Shown: positions 27,937-36,792, numbered from the stretch's first letter. The stretch: 64,000 nt of DNA from Polyangiaceae bacterium (GCA_025937835.1 JAICQO010000008.1:60836-124835); one strand, 5' to 3'. The notes: generated by a model not told the origin, from the sequence alone. A program made the numbers and translations.

Positions 27937-28839
27937 ATGGCCCAGAAGGTCACCGTTCCCGAGCTCCGAGCGCGCAAGCGCAGCGGCCCCAAGCTGGCCG
28001 TGCTCACTGCCTACGACGCCACGATGGCTCGCCTGCTCGACGCCGGAGGCGCGGACGTCCTGCTCGTGGGCGACTCGCTCGGGATGGTCGTGCAGGGACA
28101 CCCGAACACGCTGCCGGTCACGCTCGACGAAATCTGTTACCACGGGCGCGCCGTGGCCCGCGGCGCGACGCGCGCTCACGTCGTCGGCGACATGCCGTTC
28201 ATGAGCTTTCAGGTCTCGCCCGAGCGCGCGCTCGATGCGGCCGGGCGCATGATCAAAGAGGGCGGCTTCGAGTCGGTGAAGCTCGAGGGCGGCGCGCCGT
28301 ACCTCGAGCACGTGCGGCGCATGGTTACCGCGGGCATACCCGTGATGGGGCACCTCGGCCTCTTGCCTCAATCGGTCCACTCCATGGGCGGCTTCCGCGT
28401 CCAGGGCCGGGAAGAGGCGGCCGCCGAGCGCATCGTGAGCGACGCGCGTCAGCTCGAGGAAGCGGGCGCCTACGCGGTGGTGCTCGAAGGCATTCCGAGC
28501 GAGCTCGCGCGTCGAGTCACCGAGTCCGTCGCCATCCCGACGATCGGCATCGGTGCCGGCCCCGATTGCGACGGTCAGGTGCTCGTCTGTTACGATTTCC
28601 TCGGCATGTACTCCGACGTGCGGCCCAAGTTCGTGAAGCGCTTCGCCGAGCTCGGAGACGCCGTGATCGACGCCACTCGCCGCTACGTCGCCGAGATCCG
28701 GAGCTCCGCGTTCCCCGGTGCGGAGCACTCGTTCGGCGGCACGCCGAAGCCCAAGCCGCTACCGGAAGAGACCGGCGCCAAGCCCGTCGCCGAGCCCAAC
28801 AAGCCCGCTTACGGCCCGGCGAGCGACGATCCTTCATGA
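27937..28839 (+). CDS. panB: 3-methyl-2-oxobutanoate hydroxymethyltransferase
   Basis: A 300-residue enzyme that makes ketopantoate from 2-oxoisovalerate and methylene-THF, the first committed step to pantothenate and CoA. Conserved blocks: [25 protein letters not shown] (Mg-binding Asp), [23 protein letters not shown] and V-L-E-G-I-P. E. coli PanB is 264 residues; the extra tail here is Pro/Lys-rich. It has a GAGGAGG ribosome site before the ATG. It is the first gene of panB-panC-tmk, with an ATGA overlap at its end. Confidence 0.95.
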   Translation: MAQKVTVPELRARKRSGPKLAVLTAYDATMARLLDAGGADVLLVGDSLGMVVQGHPNTLPVTLDEICYHGRAVARGATRAHVVGDMPFMSFQVSPERALDAAGRMIKEGGFESVKLEGGAPYLEHVRRMVTAGIPVMGHLGLLPQSVHSMGGFRVQGREEAAAERIVSDARQLEEAGAYAVVLEGIPSELARRVTESVAIPTIGIGAGPDCDGQVLVCYDFLGMYSDVRPKFVKRFAELGDAVIDATRRYVAEIRSSAFPGAEHSFGGTPKPKPLPEETGAKPVAEPNKPAYGPASDDPS

Positions 28840-29720
28840 GCCTGCACGTCCACCAGCGCGCCGCGGATTTCCACGCGGCGTGCGAGGCAGTTCGCCGCCG
28901 GGGCGGCCGCATCGGGTTCGTCCCCACCATGGGCGCGCTGCACGAAGGCCACCTGAAGCTCTGCGACGCCGCCCGCGCGCGCGCCAACAGCGTCGCCGTC
29001 AGCATCTTCGTCAACCCGACGCAGTTCGGCCCCAACGAAGATTTCGCGCGCTATCCGCGCACGCTCGAGCGCGATCTGGAAGCTTGTAAGAGCCGCGGAG
29101 TCGAGCACGTCTTCACGCCGAGCGTCGAGGAGATGTACCCGAAGAACGACCGGACCCGCGTGCGCGTCGAGGGCCTCACCGAAGGCCTGTGCGGTCCCAA
29201 GCGACCCGGCCACTTCGAGGGCGTGGCCACGATCGTCGCCAAGCTGTTCCTGGCTGCTGGCCCGTGCCTCGCGATCTTCGGGCGCAAGGACTACCAGCAG
29301 CTCAAGGTGATCGAGCGCATGGCCCGCGATCTGCTGTTTCCCGTGACCGTCCAGGGGCACGCCACGATCCGCGAAGCGGACGGCCTCGCGCTGTCGTCGC
29401 GCAACGTCTACCTCTCGCCCGAGCAGCGCAACACGGCGCGGCAGATCCCGGCGGCGCTCGCGGCCGCCGTGCGGCGCTTCGCGGCCGGCGAGCGGCGCGC
29501 AGCCGAGCTCCGCGGCCCCGTCGAGGCGCGGCTCCGGGAAGCGGGCCTGCGGCTCGATTACGTCGAGCTCCGCGGCCCCGACGAGCTCGACGCGATCGAG
29601 GACTCGGCCGAGGTCGGGGAGCGCGCGTTGCTCGCGGTTGCCGCCTTCGCCGGCAGCACGCGGCTCATCGACAACGTCGTGCTCGGCGAGGATCCCGCGC
29701 CCGAGGGGGCGCCCGAGTGA
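28836..29720 (+). CDS. panC: pantoate--beta-alanine ligase
   Basis: A 294-residue enzyme that joins pantoate and beta-alanine with ATP. The nucleotidyltransferase signature [10 protein letters not shown] (HxGH) lies near residue 32, then [21 protein letters not shown] and the KMSKS-like L-S-S-R-N-V-Y-L. The start at 28836 is fixed by the ATGA overlap with panB. The end overlaps the tmk GTG (29717-29720). It directly uses the product chain started by PanB. Confidence 0.96.
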   Translation: MSLHVHQRAADFHAACEAVRRRGGRIGFVPTMGALHEGHLKLCDAARARANSVAVSIFVNPTQFGPNEDFARYPRTLERDLEACKSRGVEHVFTPSVEEMYPKNDRTRVRVEGLTEGLCGPKRPGHFEGVATIVAKLFLAAGPCLAIFGRKDYQQLKVIERMARDLLFPVTVQGHATIREADGLALSSRNVYLSPEQRNTARQIPAALAAAVRRFAAGERRAAELRGPVEARLREAGLRLDYVELRGPDELDAIEDSAEVGERALLAVAAFAGSTRLIDNVVLGEDPAPEGAPE

Positions 29721-30352
29721 GCGCGTTGATCGTCGTCGAGGGCATCGACGGAGCCGGAACCACCACCCAGAGCCGCCGTCTGGTCGAGGCGCTCAACGCC
29801 CGGGGGCGCGCGGCCCGGCACACCTTCGAACCGAGCTCGGGCCCGGTCGGCACGCTGATCCGCTCCGTGCTCGAGCGCCGGCTACTCGACCCGAACGGCG
29901 AGCCGCGACGCCTGCGCTCCGAGGCGCTCGCGTTGCTCTTCGCGGCCGACCGGCTCGATCACCTGGACAGCGAAATTTTGCCCGCCCTTTCGGCCGGCAC
30001 GATCGTCGTGAGCGACCGCTACGACCTGTCGAGCCTGGTTTATCAATCCGTCACTGCCGCGGGTGACGAGAGCCTGCCCTGGCTCCGAGCGCTGAACCGC
30101 CATGCGCGCCGTCCCGAGCTCACGATCGTGCTCGACGTCCCCTTCGCAGAGGCCAAGTCCCGCCGTAAACAGCGCGGCGGTGCGGAAGAGATCTTCGACG
30201 CGGACGAGCTGCAGCTGAAGCTCGCCGCCGCCTACGCGCGAGCCGAGACGCTCGTGCCCGGCGACACCGTGATCCACCTCTCGGGCGTGGGTGAGCCGGA
30301 GGTCGTGACCCAGCGCTTGCTCGACGCCGTGGTTTCTCGCATCCACACCTAA
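29717..30352 (+). CDS. tmk: thymidylate kinase with variant P-loop
   Basis: A 211-residue kinase that phosphorylates dTMP to dTDP. It is recognised by V-V-E-G-I-D-G-A-G at the N-terminus, E-P-S-S-G-P-V-G, the D-R-Y motif in [10 protein letters not shown], and L-V-L-D-V-P-F. The P-loop reads [10 protein letters not shown] (residues 9-18): the Walker A lysine is Thr15 (codon acc). All other motifs are intact, so it does not look decayed. The GTG at 29717 overlaps the panC stop (GTGA). Pantothenate genes with tmk is an unusual operon partner set. Confidence 0.9.
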   Translation: MSALIVVEGIDGAGTTTQSRRLVEALNARGRAARHTFEPSSGPVGTLIRSVLERRLLDPNGEPRRLRSEALALLFAADRLDHLDSEILPALSAGTIVVSDRYDLSSLVYQSVTAAGDESLPWLRALNRHARRPELTIVLDVPFAEAKSRRKQRGGAEEIFDADELQLKLAAAYARAETLVPGDTVIHLSGVGEPEVVTQRLLDAVVSRIHT

Positions 30353-30369
30353 TAGACGGCGCTCCAAGA

Positions 30370-30397
30370 CGCCCCGCTCGCCACGCCGGGCGGGGCG
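30370..30397 (+). terminator. hairpin after tmk
   Basis: Arms CGCCCCGC (30370-30377) and GCGGGGCG (30390-30397) with a 12-nt loop, 17 bp after the tmk stop. There is no long U-run. A second, smaller hairpin CCTCG/CGAGG followed by TTTT lies at 30440-30456, just ahead of the next gene, and may be the actual end point. Confidence 0.5.
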
Positions 30398-30489
30398 CGT
30401 TGCCTCGACGCCGGGTGCTTCGACGCTCGTGAAAATCCGCCTCGTGGCGAGGTTTTCGCGCTGGAACGCATCCTGCTTGGTCAGCGGGC

Positions 30490-31077
30490 GTGAAGCTCAC
30501 TCCTGCCGTCGCTCTGTTCGCGATCCTCAATCTCGGCTGCGCGTCCTACACGGGCACGGCGCGCCAGGCGCAGATAGTCAAGATTCAGGCCGACAAACGC
30601 TGGGTCGTCGTTCCGAACTTCCCACGTGTTCTGCAAGCCAGTGATCACGACTGCGGCGCTGCCGCGCTGGCTGCGGTGCTCGGCTATTGGGGCAAGCCGA
30701 CGACTCCCGAAGCCGTGACCCAGGCGGTCGGCAGAAAGGGCAAGCAGCTTCGCGCGAGCGACATCGAGACGCACGCGCGTGCGAACGGCTTTTCCTCGTA
30801 CGTGATCTACGGGAACATGGGCGACATCCTCTACGAGCTTCGCCGCGGCAGGCCGGTGATCGTCGGCGTCGGCAAGCCGTACGGCAAGGACAAGGCCGTC
30901 GCGCACTACCAGGTGGTGATCGGCTACGAACCGGAGAAGGAGCGCGTGCTGTTCCTGGACCCGGCGATCGGTTTCCAGACCAACAGCTACGAGGGTTTTG
31001 CGCGAGAGTGGGCCGTGAGCAAGGGAGTCACGATTGTCACTTTCTTGAGCGCGACGAAGACCGCACAGGCCAAGTGA
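30490..31077 (+). CDS. C39-like papain-fold cysteine peptidase lipoprotein
   Basis: A 195-residue predicted lipoprotein (lipobox L-N-L-G-C, Cys17) whose mature part is a peptidase C39-like domain. Catalytic Cys55 lies in D-H-D-C-G-A-A-A-L, His139 in A-H-Y-Q-V-V-I-G-Y and Asp157 in F-L-D-P-A. C39 domains usually cut leader peptides after a double Gly in the cytoplasm; this one is exported and tethered, like the PA2778-type stand-alone peptidases. It starts at a GTG. It is followed by a small signal-plus-TM protein and an outer-membrane barrel candidate, possibly its partners or substrates. Confidence 0.85.
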   Translation: MKLTPAVALFAILNLGCASYTGTARQAQIVKIQADKRWVVVPNFPRVLQASDHDCGAAALAAVLGYWGKPTTPEAVTQAVGRKGKQLRASDIETHARANGFSSYVIYGNMGDILYELRRGRPVIVGVGKPYGKDKAVAHYQVVIGYEPEKERVLFLDPAIGFQTNSYEGFAREWAVSKGVTIVTFLSATKTAQAK

Positions 31078-31110
31078 GCGCTGGCATATCGCTTGCTGGA
31101 ACATCGCAAC

Positions 31111-31383
31111 ATGGACATTCGGCATCTGGTCGGAACGGGTCTTTTGGCTCTGGCTCTCAGCACGCCTGCGACGTCGGCGCTCGCGCTCGAATCGCGCGAG
31201 CCAGCGGTGCAGACGGCGCCCGGCAGCGCCACGCTCGGCTCGGCGTCGGAAGAGAAGCGCTACGCGGCGCGCGCGGCCGAGTCACAGGAAGCACGCAACT
31301 ATCAGGGCGGCGACGTGATCGTGATCAGCGCGAGCGCGCTGGCGATCGTGCTGCTCGTGCTGTTGGTCATCGTTCTCTTGTGA
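31111..31383 (+). CDS. small exported protein with C-terminal membrane helix
   Basis: A 90-residue protein: signal peptide (L-V-G-T-G-L-L-A-L-A-L-S-T-P-A-T-S-A-L-A), a polar middle of about 45 residues (E-E-K-R-Y-A-A-R-A-A-E-S-Q-E-A-R), and a 22-residue C-terminal helix of Ile/Val/Leu ending at the last residue. The ATG at 31111 is preferred over the TTG at 31093 because it starts the leader. This build next to a C39-like lipoprotein recalls the PA2778/PA2779 gene pair, though I cannot show homology. It ends 1 bp before the GTG of the next gene. Confidence 0.72.
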   Translation: MDIRHLVGTGLLALALSTPATSALALESREPAVQTAPGSATLGSASEEKRYAARAAESQEARNYQGGDVIVISASALAIVLLVLLVIVLL

Positions 31384-31384
31384 C

Positions 31385-32065
31385 GTGAGCCGGGGCGGCG
31401 TGCGAGCGAGCGTCGTGTGTTGCGCGTTGGCGCTCACCGCGACCGCCGCCCCTGCATTTGGCCGGGGTCCAGAGGCAGCAGCGCCGAGCAGCGAGTGCGC
31501 GCCCCAAGAGCGGCTTCACGACGGCTTCTTCGCGCGCGTCGAGACCGGGCTTGCTCTGTTCCGCGCCCGCGCCCGACAGCCGAGCGCGTTCCCTGAACGC
31601 ACGGCGATCCGCGGGCTCGGCCAATCGACGACCCTGGCCGTCGGCTCGACGCCGGCTCCCGGCCTGGTCGTCGCCGGCAGCTTGTGGGCCGCGCGCCTGG
31701 ACCCCACCTTCTACGAGCACGGCCAGTCGCGGGCGCCTGACGACGACAGCGTGAAGCTCACCTGGGCGCGGCTCGCTGCGCTCGTCAGCTACTATCCCGA
31801 CCCGCGGCGAGGCTTCCACGTCGACGCCTCTGCCGGGCTGGCTCTGGCAGTCGAGAGCGACGAAAAGGGGAACCCGCTCGAGCCGGGCTTTGCCGGACCG
31901 AGCGCCGCGCTCTCGCTCGGCCACGACTGGTTCGTCTCGACCGAGCTGAGCCTCGGCGTGTCCGCCCGCGCGACCTTCTCGCGCGTCGCGCGCTCACACG
32001 ACGGGCAGCGCGAGTCCCTACGTCCCGAGATGCTCGAGCTCTCGTTCGCCTATACGTACCACTGA
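31385..32065 (+). CDS. predicted outer-membrane beta-barrel protein
   Basis: A 226-residue protein with a signal peptide (V-V-C-C-A-L-A-L-T-A-T-A-A-P-A-F-G). The mature part alternates hydrophobic/polar beta strands, for example T-T-L-A-V-G-S, L-V-V-A-G-S-L-W-A-A-R, A-S-A-G-L-A-L-A-V-E, and ends in an aromatic strand E-L-S-F-A-Y-T-Y-H. These are signs of an 8-10-stranded barrel. It starts with GTG, 1 bp after the previous stop, so it is likely co-translated with the two genes before it. Function unknown. Confidence 0.7.
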   Translation: MSRGGVRASVVCCALALTATAAPAFGRGPEAAAPSSECAPQERLHDGFFARVETGLALFRARARQPSAFPERTAIRGLGQSTTLAVGSTPAPGLVVAGSLWAARLDPTFYEHGQSRAPDDDSVKLTWARLAALVSYYPDPRRGFHVDASAGLALAVESDEKGNPLEPGFAGPSAALSLGHDWFVSTELSLGVSARATFSRVARSHDGQRESLRPEMLELSFAYTYH

Positions 32066-32192
32066 GGGTTTGCGCGGGGTTTGCGCCGAAGCACTTACCG
32101 CGGACTAGGAGGTACGCGACTTCCACCCATAAATCGTGCTGCGCAGTCGGTCGTTGGCCGCGGAGCCGTCGCTGTCGGTTAAGGATTCGACG

Positions 32193-33365
32193 ATGCCCGT
32201 CGCTGCCGCGAGCTTCATGACGCACTCGGCGAACTCCCGGGAGACCGGGAGAACCCTCGCCAGGCAACTCCAAGAGTCCTTTCGCGAGCCGCCGTCTCTG
32301 GTCGTGAGCTACTTGACGGTCAATCACGATCAAGAGGGCTTCCTCGAGGGCCTCGGGGACGTGCTCGGTCGCGAGATCGCCGTGGTCGGTTGCTCGACGC
32401 AAGGGGTCGTCGGGCGCGGCTTCATCCGCGAAGAGGGCTACGCCGCGGGGGTAATGGGGCTCGGCGGCGCGGGTGTGTCCGTGGCCAACGGCGTCGTGCA
32501 CGACATCCAGGACGACACCTTGGAGAAGGGCCGAGCTCTCGGTCGAACCATCCGGCAGGGTTTGCCGTCCGCGCCGTCGGCGGTCGTCTTGCACTACGAC
32601 GCTCTTTGCGGCGTCGATCCGGACCGGCTGCTCGAGGGCCTGTTCCGCGAGCTCGGCTGTCCGATCCTGGGTGGCGCGGCCGCCCACTCCTTCAGCTATC
32701 AGGCGCTCCGCGAGACCTACGTCTACCACGGCACCCAGGTCGCGACGCGCGCGGCCGTGGCCTTCGGAATCTGCGGGGATTTCCGGGTAGAAATCGCTCA
32801 TGCCCACGGCTGTTCGCCAGCGGGGGTCGAGCTCACCGTCACGCGTGCCAGAGACAACCTGTTGTTCGAGCTCGACGGCGCCCGGGCCTCCGACGTCTGG
32901 GAGGAGATTTGCGGCGACATCTCGACGCTGTCGAGCCAGGTCACGGCGCTGGCGATCGGCGTTCCGCAGCCCGGCTCCGACCAGTACCTCGTGCGCTCGG
33001 CTTACTCGATCGACCCCGAGAGCGGCGCGATCGTGCTCGGCCCGGCCATCCCCGAAGGCACCAAGATCATGCTGCATCACCGCAGCATCGAGGAGGTGCT
33101 CGAGGGCTCACGCAGGATGGGCGAATCGCTTGCCGCGCGCCTCGCTGGCCGTTCCGCGCGCGCGGTGTTCGGCTTCGAGTGCGGCGCCCGCACACGCCCG
33201 TTCCTGGGCGACGAGGCCACCCTCGCCGAAAACCTCGGCGTCCAGCGCGCGGTCGCCGGTGAGCCCGCGTGGATCGGCATGTTTCCCTGGGGCGAGCTGG
33301 TTCCGGTGGCGGGCAGACCCGCGTTCCACAACTACGCCTACTCACTGCTCGTGCTGGCGGATTGA
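32193..33365 (+). CDS. FIST-domain (FIST_N + FIST_C) sensor protein, NosP-like candidate
   Basis: A 390-residue cytoplasmic protein with FIST_N (about 20-215; V-V-G-C-S-T-Q-G-V, L-G-C-P-I-L-G-G-A-A-A) and FIST_C (about 220-370; D-Q-Y-L-V-R-S, F-G-F-E-C-G-A-R, P-W-G-E-L) and no membrane segment. FIST proteins are signal receptors; the NosP subgroup binds heme and senses nitric oxide, controlling a kinase encoded next to it. Here a histidine kinase gene follows after 3 bp and a c-di-GMP enzyme gene lies beyond it. The ATG at 32193 has AAGGA about 10 nt upstream. Heme binding is inference. Confidence 0.85.
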   Translation: MPVAAASFMTHSANSRETGRTLARQLQESFREPPSLVVSYLTVNHDQEGFLEGLGDVLGREIAVVGCSTQGVVGRGFIREEGYAAGVMGLGGAGVSVANGVVHDIQDDTLEKGRALGRTIRQGLPSAPSAVVLHYDALCGVDPDRLLEGLFRELGCPILGGAAAHSFSYQALRETYVYHGTQVATRAAVAFGICGDFRVEIAHAHGCSPAGVELTVTRARDNLLFELDGARASDVWEEICGDISTLSSQVTALAIGVPQPGSDQYLVRSAYSIDPESGAIVLGPAIPEGTKIMLHHRSIEEVLEGSRRMGESLAARLAGRSARAVFGFECGARTRPFLGDEATLAENLGVQRAVAGEPAWIGMFPWGELVPVAGRPAFHNYAYSLLVLAD

Positions 33366-33368
33366 GAG

Positions 33369-34889
33369 ATGCCGGGCTCGGTGGACGTGCTGCGCCGCAA
33401 GGCGATCTTGCTGCTCCGGCGGGAGCGCGAGGTGTTCGAGCTGCGCCAGGAGCGGCGCCGCACCGAAGTCTGGCTCAACGCCTTCCAGGCGCTCTCGAGC
33501 AACCTGAGCCGCGCCGGGAAGGGTTCGCTGCTCGAGCAGTGGGTCACGGCCATGGTGGACGAGCTGACTTTCCAGGTGGCTGCCGTTCATGCCTGCGACG
33601 CCGCGACGGGCAAGCTCCTTCTCCGCGCAGGGCTCGCCCAGCGCGAGCTCGCGGCGGAAGTCGTGGCGCCCCCGGGTCTATTCGAAAAGCTCGAAGAGAC
33701 GCCCTGCGGTTTCTTCGCGCGGCGGAGCTCGCACCCGAACCATCCCCTCGGCGAGGCGCTCGGGCTCGGGATGTTTCACTGGCTGCTCCTGGCCGGGCCC
33801 GGCACGAGCTTGCTCTTGACGGCCGGTTTCGTCTCCGGGACCGAGGAGTTCCGGGCCGTGGAAGCGCAAGATTTGCCGCATTTCCTGCAGCTCGGGCGCC
33901 ACCTCGGCGCGCTGCTCGACAATGCTCGGCTGTTCGCCGCGCTCGACAGAGAAAAGTCGGAGCTCTCTGCCTCGAACCGCGAGCTCCGTGAGACTCAGGA
34001 AAAGTTGGTTCAGTCGTCGCAGCTGCTGGCCGAGGTGTCGCGCCGCGCCGGCATGGCGGACGTGGCGACCGGTGTGCTCCACAACGTGGGCAATGCCTTG
34101 AACAGCATCAACGTCTCGGTCGAGATCCTGGCGGAGAAGCTGTCGAGCCTCGAGGTCTCGGGCGTCCGCCGCGTCGGCGCGTTGCTCGCGGGTCGCGGCC
34201 AGGAGCTGCAGCGGTTTCTCGCGGAGGACGAGCGCGGCCCCAAGCTCGGTCCGTACCTCGAGGGCCTCGGCGGCCACCTGGCGACGGAACGCGACGGCAT
34301 GCGCAACGAGGTGCAGTCGCTCCGCCGCCACGTCGAGCACATGAAGGCGATCGTCGGCAAACAGCAGAGCCACGCGACCACCTTCGACGTCGCGCAGTCG
34401 TGCGCGGTGTCCGAGCTCGTGGAGGACGCGCTGACCCTGAGCGAGCACTCTCTGAATCAACTGGCGATCCAGATCGAGCGAGACTACGCGGACGTGCCGC
34501 GCGTCGTCACCGATCGTCACAAGGTGCTGCAGATCCTGGTCAATTTGCTGAGCAACGCCCGGCAGGCGCTGTCCGGGACCGCGAGCGACCGACGCAAGTT
34601 GCGGCTCGGCGTGGAGCCGCTCGCTGAGGGGCGGATCGCGATCGCCGTGCGTGACAGCGGGGTCGGCATCTCGGCCGAGAACCGCGAGCGCCTGTTCCGC
34701 TTCGGTTACACGACCAGGCCCGACGGCCACGGGTTCGGCCTGCACACGAGCGCGATCGCCGCGCGCGAGCTCGGCGGGCGGCTCACTGCCCACAGCGACG
34801 GCCCCGGCACGGGCGCGACCTTCGTCCTCGAGCTCCCGCTCGAGCTCAGCCCGTCGGGCGCAGGCCGCTCTTCGGCTGCGCGCACGTGA
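33369..34889 (+). CDS. soluble histidine kinase with GAF-like sensor region (FIST-linked)
   Basis: A 506-residue cytoplasmic kinase: N-terminal coiled segment (about 8-35), GAF-like region (about 40-200), coiled coil (about 200-222), and dimerisation/phosphoacceptor helix with His238 in V-L-H-N-V-G-N-A-L-N-S-I. That atypical H-box is frequent in deltaproteobacterial kinases. HATPase boxes follow: N in L-V-N-L-L-S-N-A-R, D-S-G-V-G-I and G-H-G-F-G-L-H. There is no receiver or membrane helix. It sits 3 bp after the FIST gene, so the FIST protein is its probable input. Its last 44 bp overlap the convergent GGDEF-EAL gene. Confidence 0.88.
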   Translation: MPGSVDVLRRKAILLLRREREVFELRQERRRTEVWLNAFQALSSNLSRAGKGSLLEQWVTAMVDELTFQVAAVHACDAATGKLLLRAGLAQRELAAEVVAPPGLFEKLEETPCGFFARRSSHPNHPLGEALGLGMFHWLLLAGPGTSLLLTAGFVSGTEEFRAVEAQDLPHFLQLGRHLGALLDNARLFAALDREKSELSASNRELRETQEKLVQSSQLLAEVSRRAGMADVATGVLHNVGNALNSINVSVEILAEKLSSLEVSGVRRVGALLAGRGQELQRFLAEDERGPKLGPYLEGLGGHLATERDGMRNEVQSLRRHVEHMKAIVGKQQSHATTFDVAQSCAVSELVEDALTLSEHSLNQLAIQIERDYADVPRVVTDRHKVLQILVNLLSNARQALSGTASDRRKLRLGVEPLAEGRIAIAVRDSGVGISAENRERLFRFGYTTRPDGHGFGLHTSAIAARELGGRLTAHSDGPGTGATFVLELPLELSPSGAGRSSAART

Positions 34890-36792
34890 GCCACTCGCTC
34901 GCGTCCTCTGCGGTGAGCGGCTTGCTCAGCAAGTAGCCCTGCACGCGGTCGCAGCGCGCCGGCACCGTCTGGTTCCAGGTGAGGTGACGGAGCGCCTCGA
35001 GCTGCTCGGGCGTCTCCACGCCTTCGGCCACGACCGTCAGCCCCAAGGAGTGGCCCATGGCCACCACCGCGCCGACGATCGCCGCGTCGCGCTCGTTGTT
35101 CACGAGCTCGTTGACGAGGAAGCGGTCGACCTTGAGCACGTGCAGCGGCAGCGCGCGCAACCGCATCAGAGACGAATACCCGGAGCCGAAGTCGTCGATC
35201 GCGATCCGCACTCCGAGCTCGGCCAGCTGGGTGAGGACCGCAGCGAAGCGCTCCGGATCGCGCACCGCGTCGCTCTCGGTGAGCTCGATCTCGAGCACAT
35301 GCGGCGGGATCGCAGCTTCCACCACGGCGTTTCGCACCACGTCGAGGAAGCCCGCCGCCTGAACCTCGCGCACCGACACGTTCACGGCCATCGACAGCTC
35401 GAGGCCGCGCGCGCGCCACTCCGCGAGCTGCCGGCAAGCCGTGCGCAGTACGTAGGCGCCCATCGGCACGATCAGCCCCGACTTCTCCGCGGTCGGGATG
35501 AACTTCATCGGTGGAACCAGGCCGAGCTCCGGGTGTTGCCAGCGCACCAGCGCTTCGACCGCGCAGGCCCGGCCGCTCTCGAGGTCGACCAGCGGCTGGT
35601 ACCAGACCTTGATCTCGTCGCGCTCGAGGGCCTGCATCAGCTGCTCGCGCAGGCGGAGCTTCTCGTTCGAGCTAGAGAGCATGCCGTGCGCGTAGTAGCG
35701 GAAGGTTGCGCGCCCCGACTCTTTGGCCTCGTACATCGCGAGATCGGCGCTCTTCAGCAGCCCTTCCGCGTCGCTGCAGTCGTGCGGGTAGAGCGCGATG
35801 CCCATGCTGGGCGGCGTGTGCACCGCGTGCCCCGAAACCAGAAACGGCTCGGAGCAGGCCTTGAGCACGCGTTCGGCCACCAGCGCGGCTTCCTCCGGCT
35901 CCACGATGTCTTCCACCAAGAGCACGAACTCGTCGCCGCCGATCCGCGCCACGACGTCTGAGGCGCGGACGCAGCCGCGCAAGCGCTCGGCGACGGCGCG
36001 TAGCAGCTCGTCGCCCGCGGGGTGGCCGTATGCGTCGTTCACCTCTTTGAAGTGGTCGAGATCGACCAGCACCAGCGCGACGGAGGAGCTCGTGCGTCGG
36101 GCGCGGGCGAGAGATGCCGTCATGCGCTCGCGGAGCAGCACCCGGTTCGGGATCCCGGTGACCGGGTCGTGGGTGGCGAGGTGCCGGAAGTCGGCTTCGG
36201 CGCGGGTGCGCTGATCGATCTGCACGCGGAGCTCGTGGTTTACGTCCTCGAGCGCCTGGGTGCGGGCTCCGACCACCGTCTCGAGGTTGTCGAGGCGCTG
36301 GCGGAGCGCGTGGCCGAGGACCCATTTCCGCGTCAGCGCGTGAGCCAGCTGCAGCACCTCGATGCCGTCGAACGGCTTCCGCAGCACGAGCAGGCCGTCG
36401 CTGTGCCCGAGCTTGCGCACGATATCCGACCAGCTGTGATCGGAGAACGCCGTGCACACGACCACCTGAAGCCGCGGGTCCACGTCCCACAACCCGGCGA
36501 CGGTATCGATGCCGCTCATGCCAGGCGGCATTCGCCCGTCGACGAACGCGAGCTGAAAGGGCCGGCCCGCGGCGAGCGCCGCCCGCGCGAGCTCGACCGC
36601 CTGTTCGCCCTGGAAGGCGATCTCGAGCTCGAACTCGCTTCGCCCGGCGGGGTCGGCTTCGGGCGCGCTCGAGTCGCCGAACAGCTCCCGCTCGAGTTGC
36701 TGCAGCGCCCGTTGATCGTTCGGACGCCCAACTAAAATTTTGCGAAAGTCTTCGTGGATCGCCGGATTATCGTCGACGATCAAGACTCGCAT
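34846..36792 (-). CDS. REC-GGDEF-EAL response regulator (c-di-GMP turnover)
   Basis: A 648-residue regulator. The receiver domain has phospho-Asp85 (F-V-D-G-R-M-P-P-G) and Lys139 (L-R-K-P-F). A coiled linker (160-200) leads to a GGDEF domain with intact G-G-D-E-F at 285-289 and the inhibitory RxxD site (R276-D279). The EAL domain has E-A-L at 413-415, N-V-S-V-R-E, E-L-T-E-S, D-D-F-G-S-G-Y, K-V-D and E-G-V-E-T all present. Both cyclase and phosphodiesterase could be active. The start is the ATG of M-R-V-L-I-V-D-D; a GTG 24 bp upstream is the alternative. It faces the FIST/kinase operon and is a plausible phospho-acceptor. Confidence 0.92.
   Translation of the reverse strand: MRVLIVDDNPAIHEDFRKILVGRPNDQRALQQLERELFGDSSAPEADPAGRSEFELEIAFQGEQAVELARAALAAGRPFQLAFVDGRMPPGMSGIDTVAGLWDVDPRLQVVVCTAFSDHSWSDIVRKLGHSDGLLVLRKPFDGIEVLQLAHALTRKWVLGHALRQRLDNLETVVGARTQALEDVNHELRVQIDQRTRAEADFRHLATHDPVTGIPNRVLLRERMTASLARARRTSSSVALVLVDLDHFKEVNDAYGHPAGDELLRAVAERLRGCVRASDVVARIGGDEFVLLVEDIVEPEEAALVAERVLKACSEPFLVSGHAVHTPPSMGIALYPHDCSDAEGLLKSADLAMYEAKESGRATFRYYAHGMLSSSNEKLRLREQLMQALERDEIKVWYQPLVDLESGRACAVEALVRWQHPELGLVPPMKFIPTAEKSGLIVPMGAYVLRTACRQLAEWRARGLELSMAVNVSVREVQAAGFLDVVRNAVVEAAIPPHVLEIELTESDAVRDPERFAAVLTQLAELGVRIAIDDFGSGYSSLMRLRALPLHVLKVDRFLVNELVNNERDAAIVGAVVAMGHSLGLTVVAEGVETPEQLEALRHLTWNQTVPARCDRVQGYLLSKPLTAEDASEWLTCAQPKSGLRPTG

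Noticed and set aside
29717..30352. thymidylate kinase as a decayed gene because of the Lys-to-Thr change
   Set aside because: The frame is intact, full length, translationally coupled and keeps all other motifs, so it is treated as a variant enzyme, not a pseudogene.
32066..32086. direct repeat GGGTTTGCGC twice after the barrel gene
   Set aside because: Only two copies in a GC-rich gap of 127 bp with no other structure; could be chance, so it is not listed as an element.
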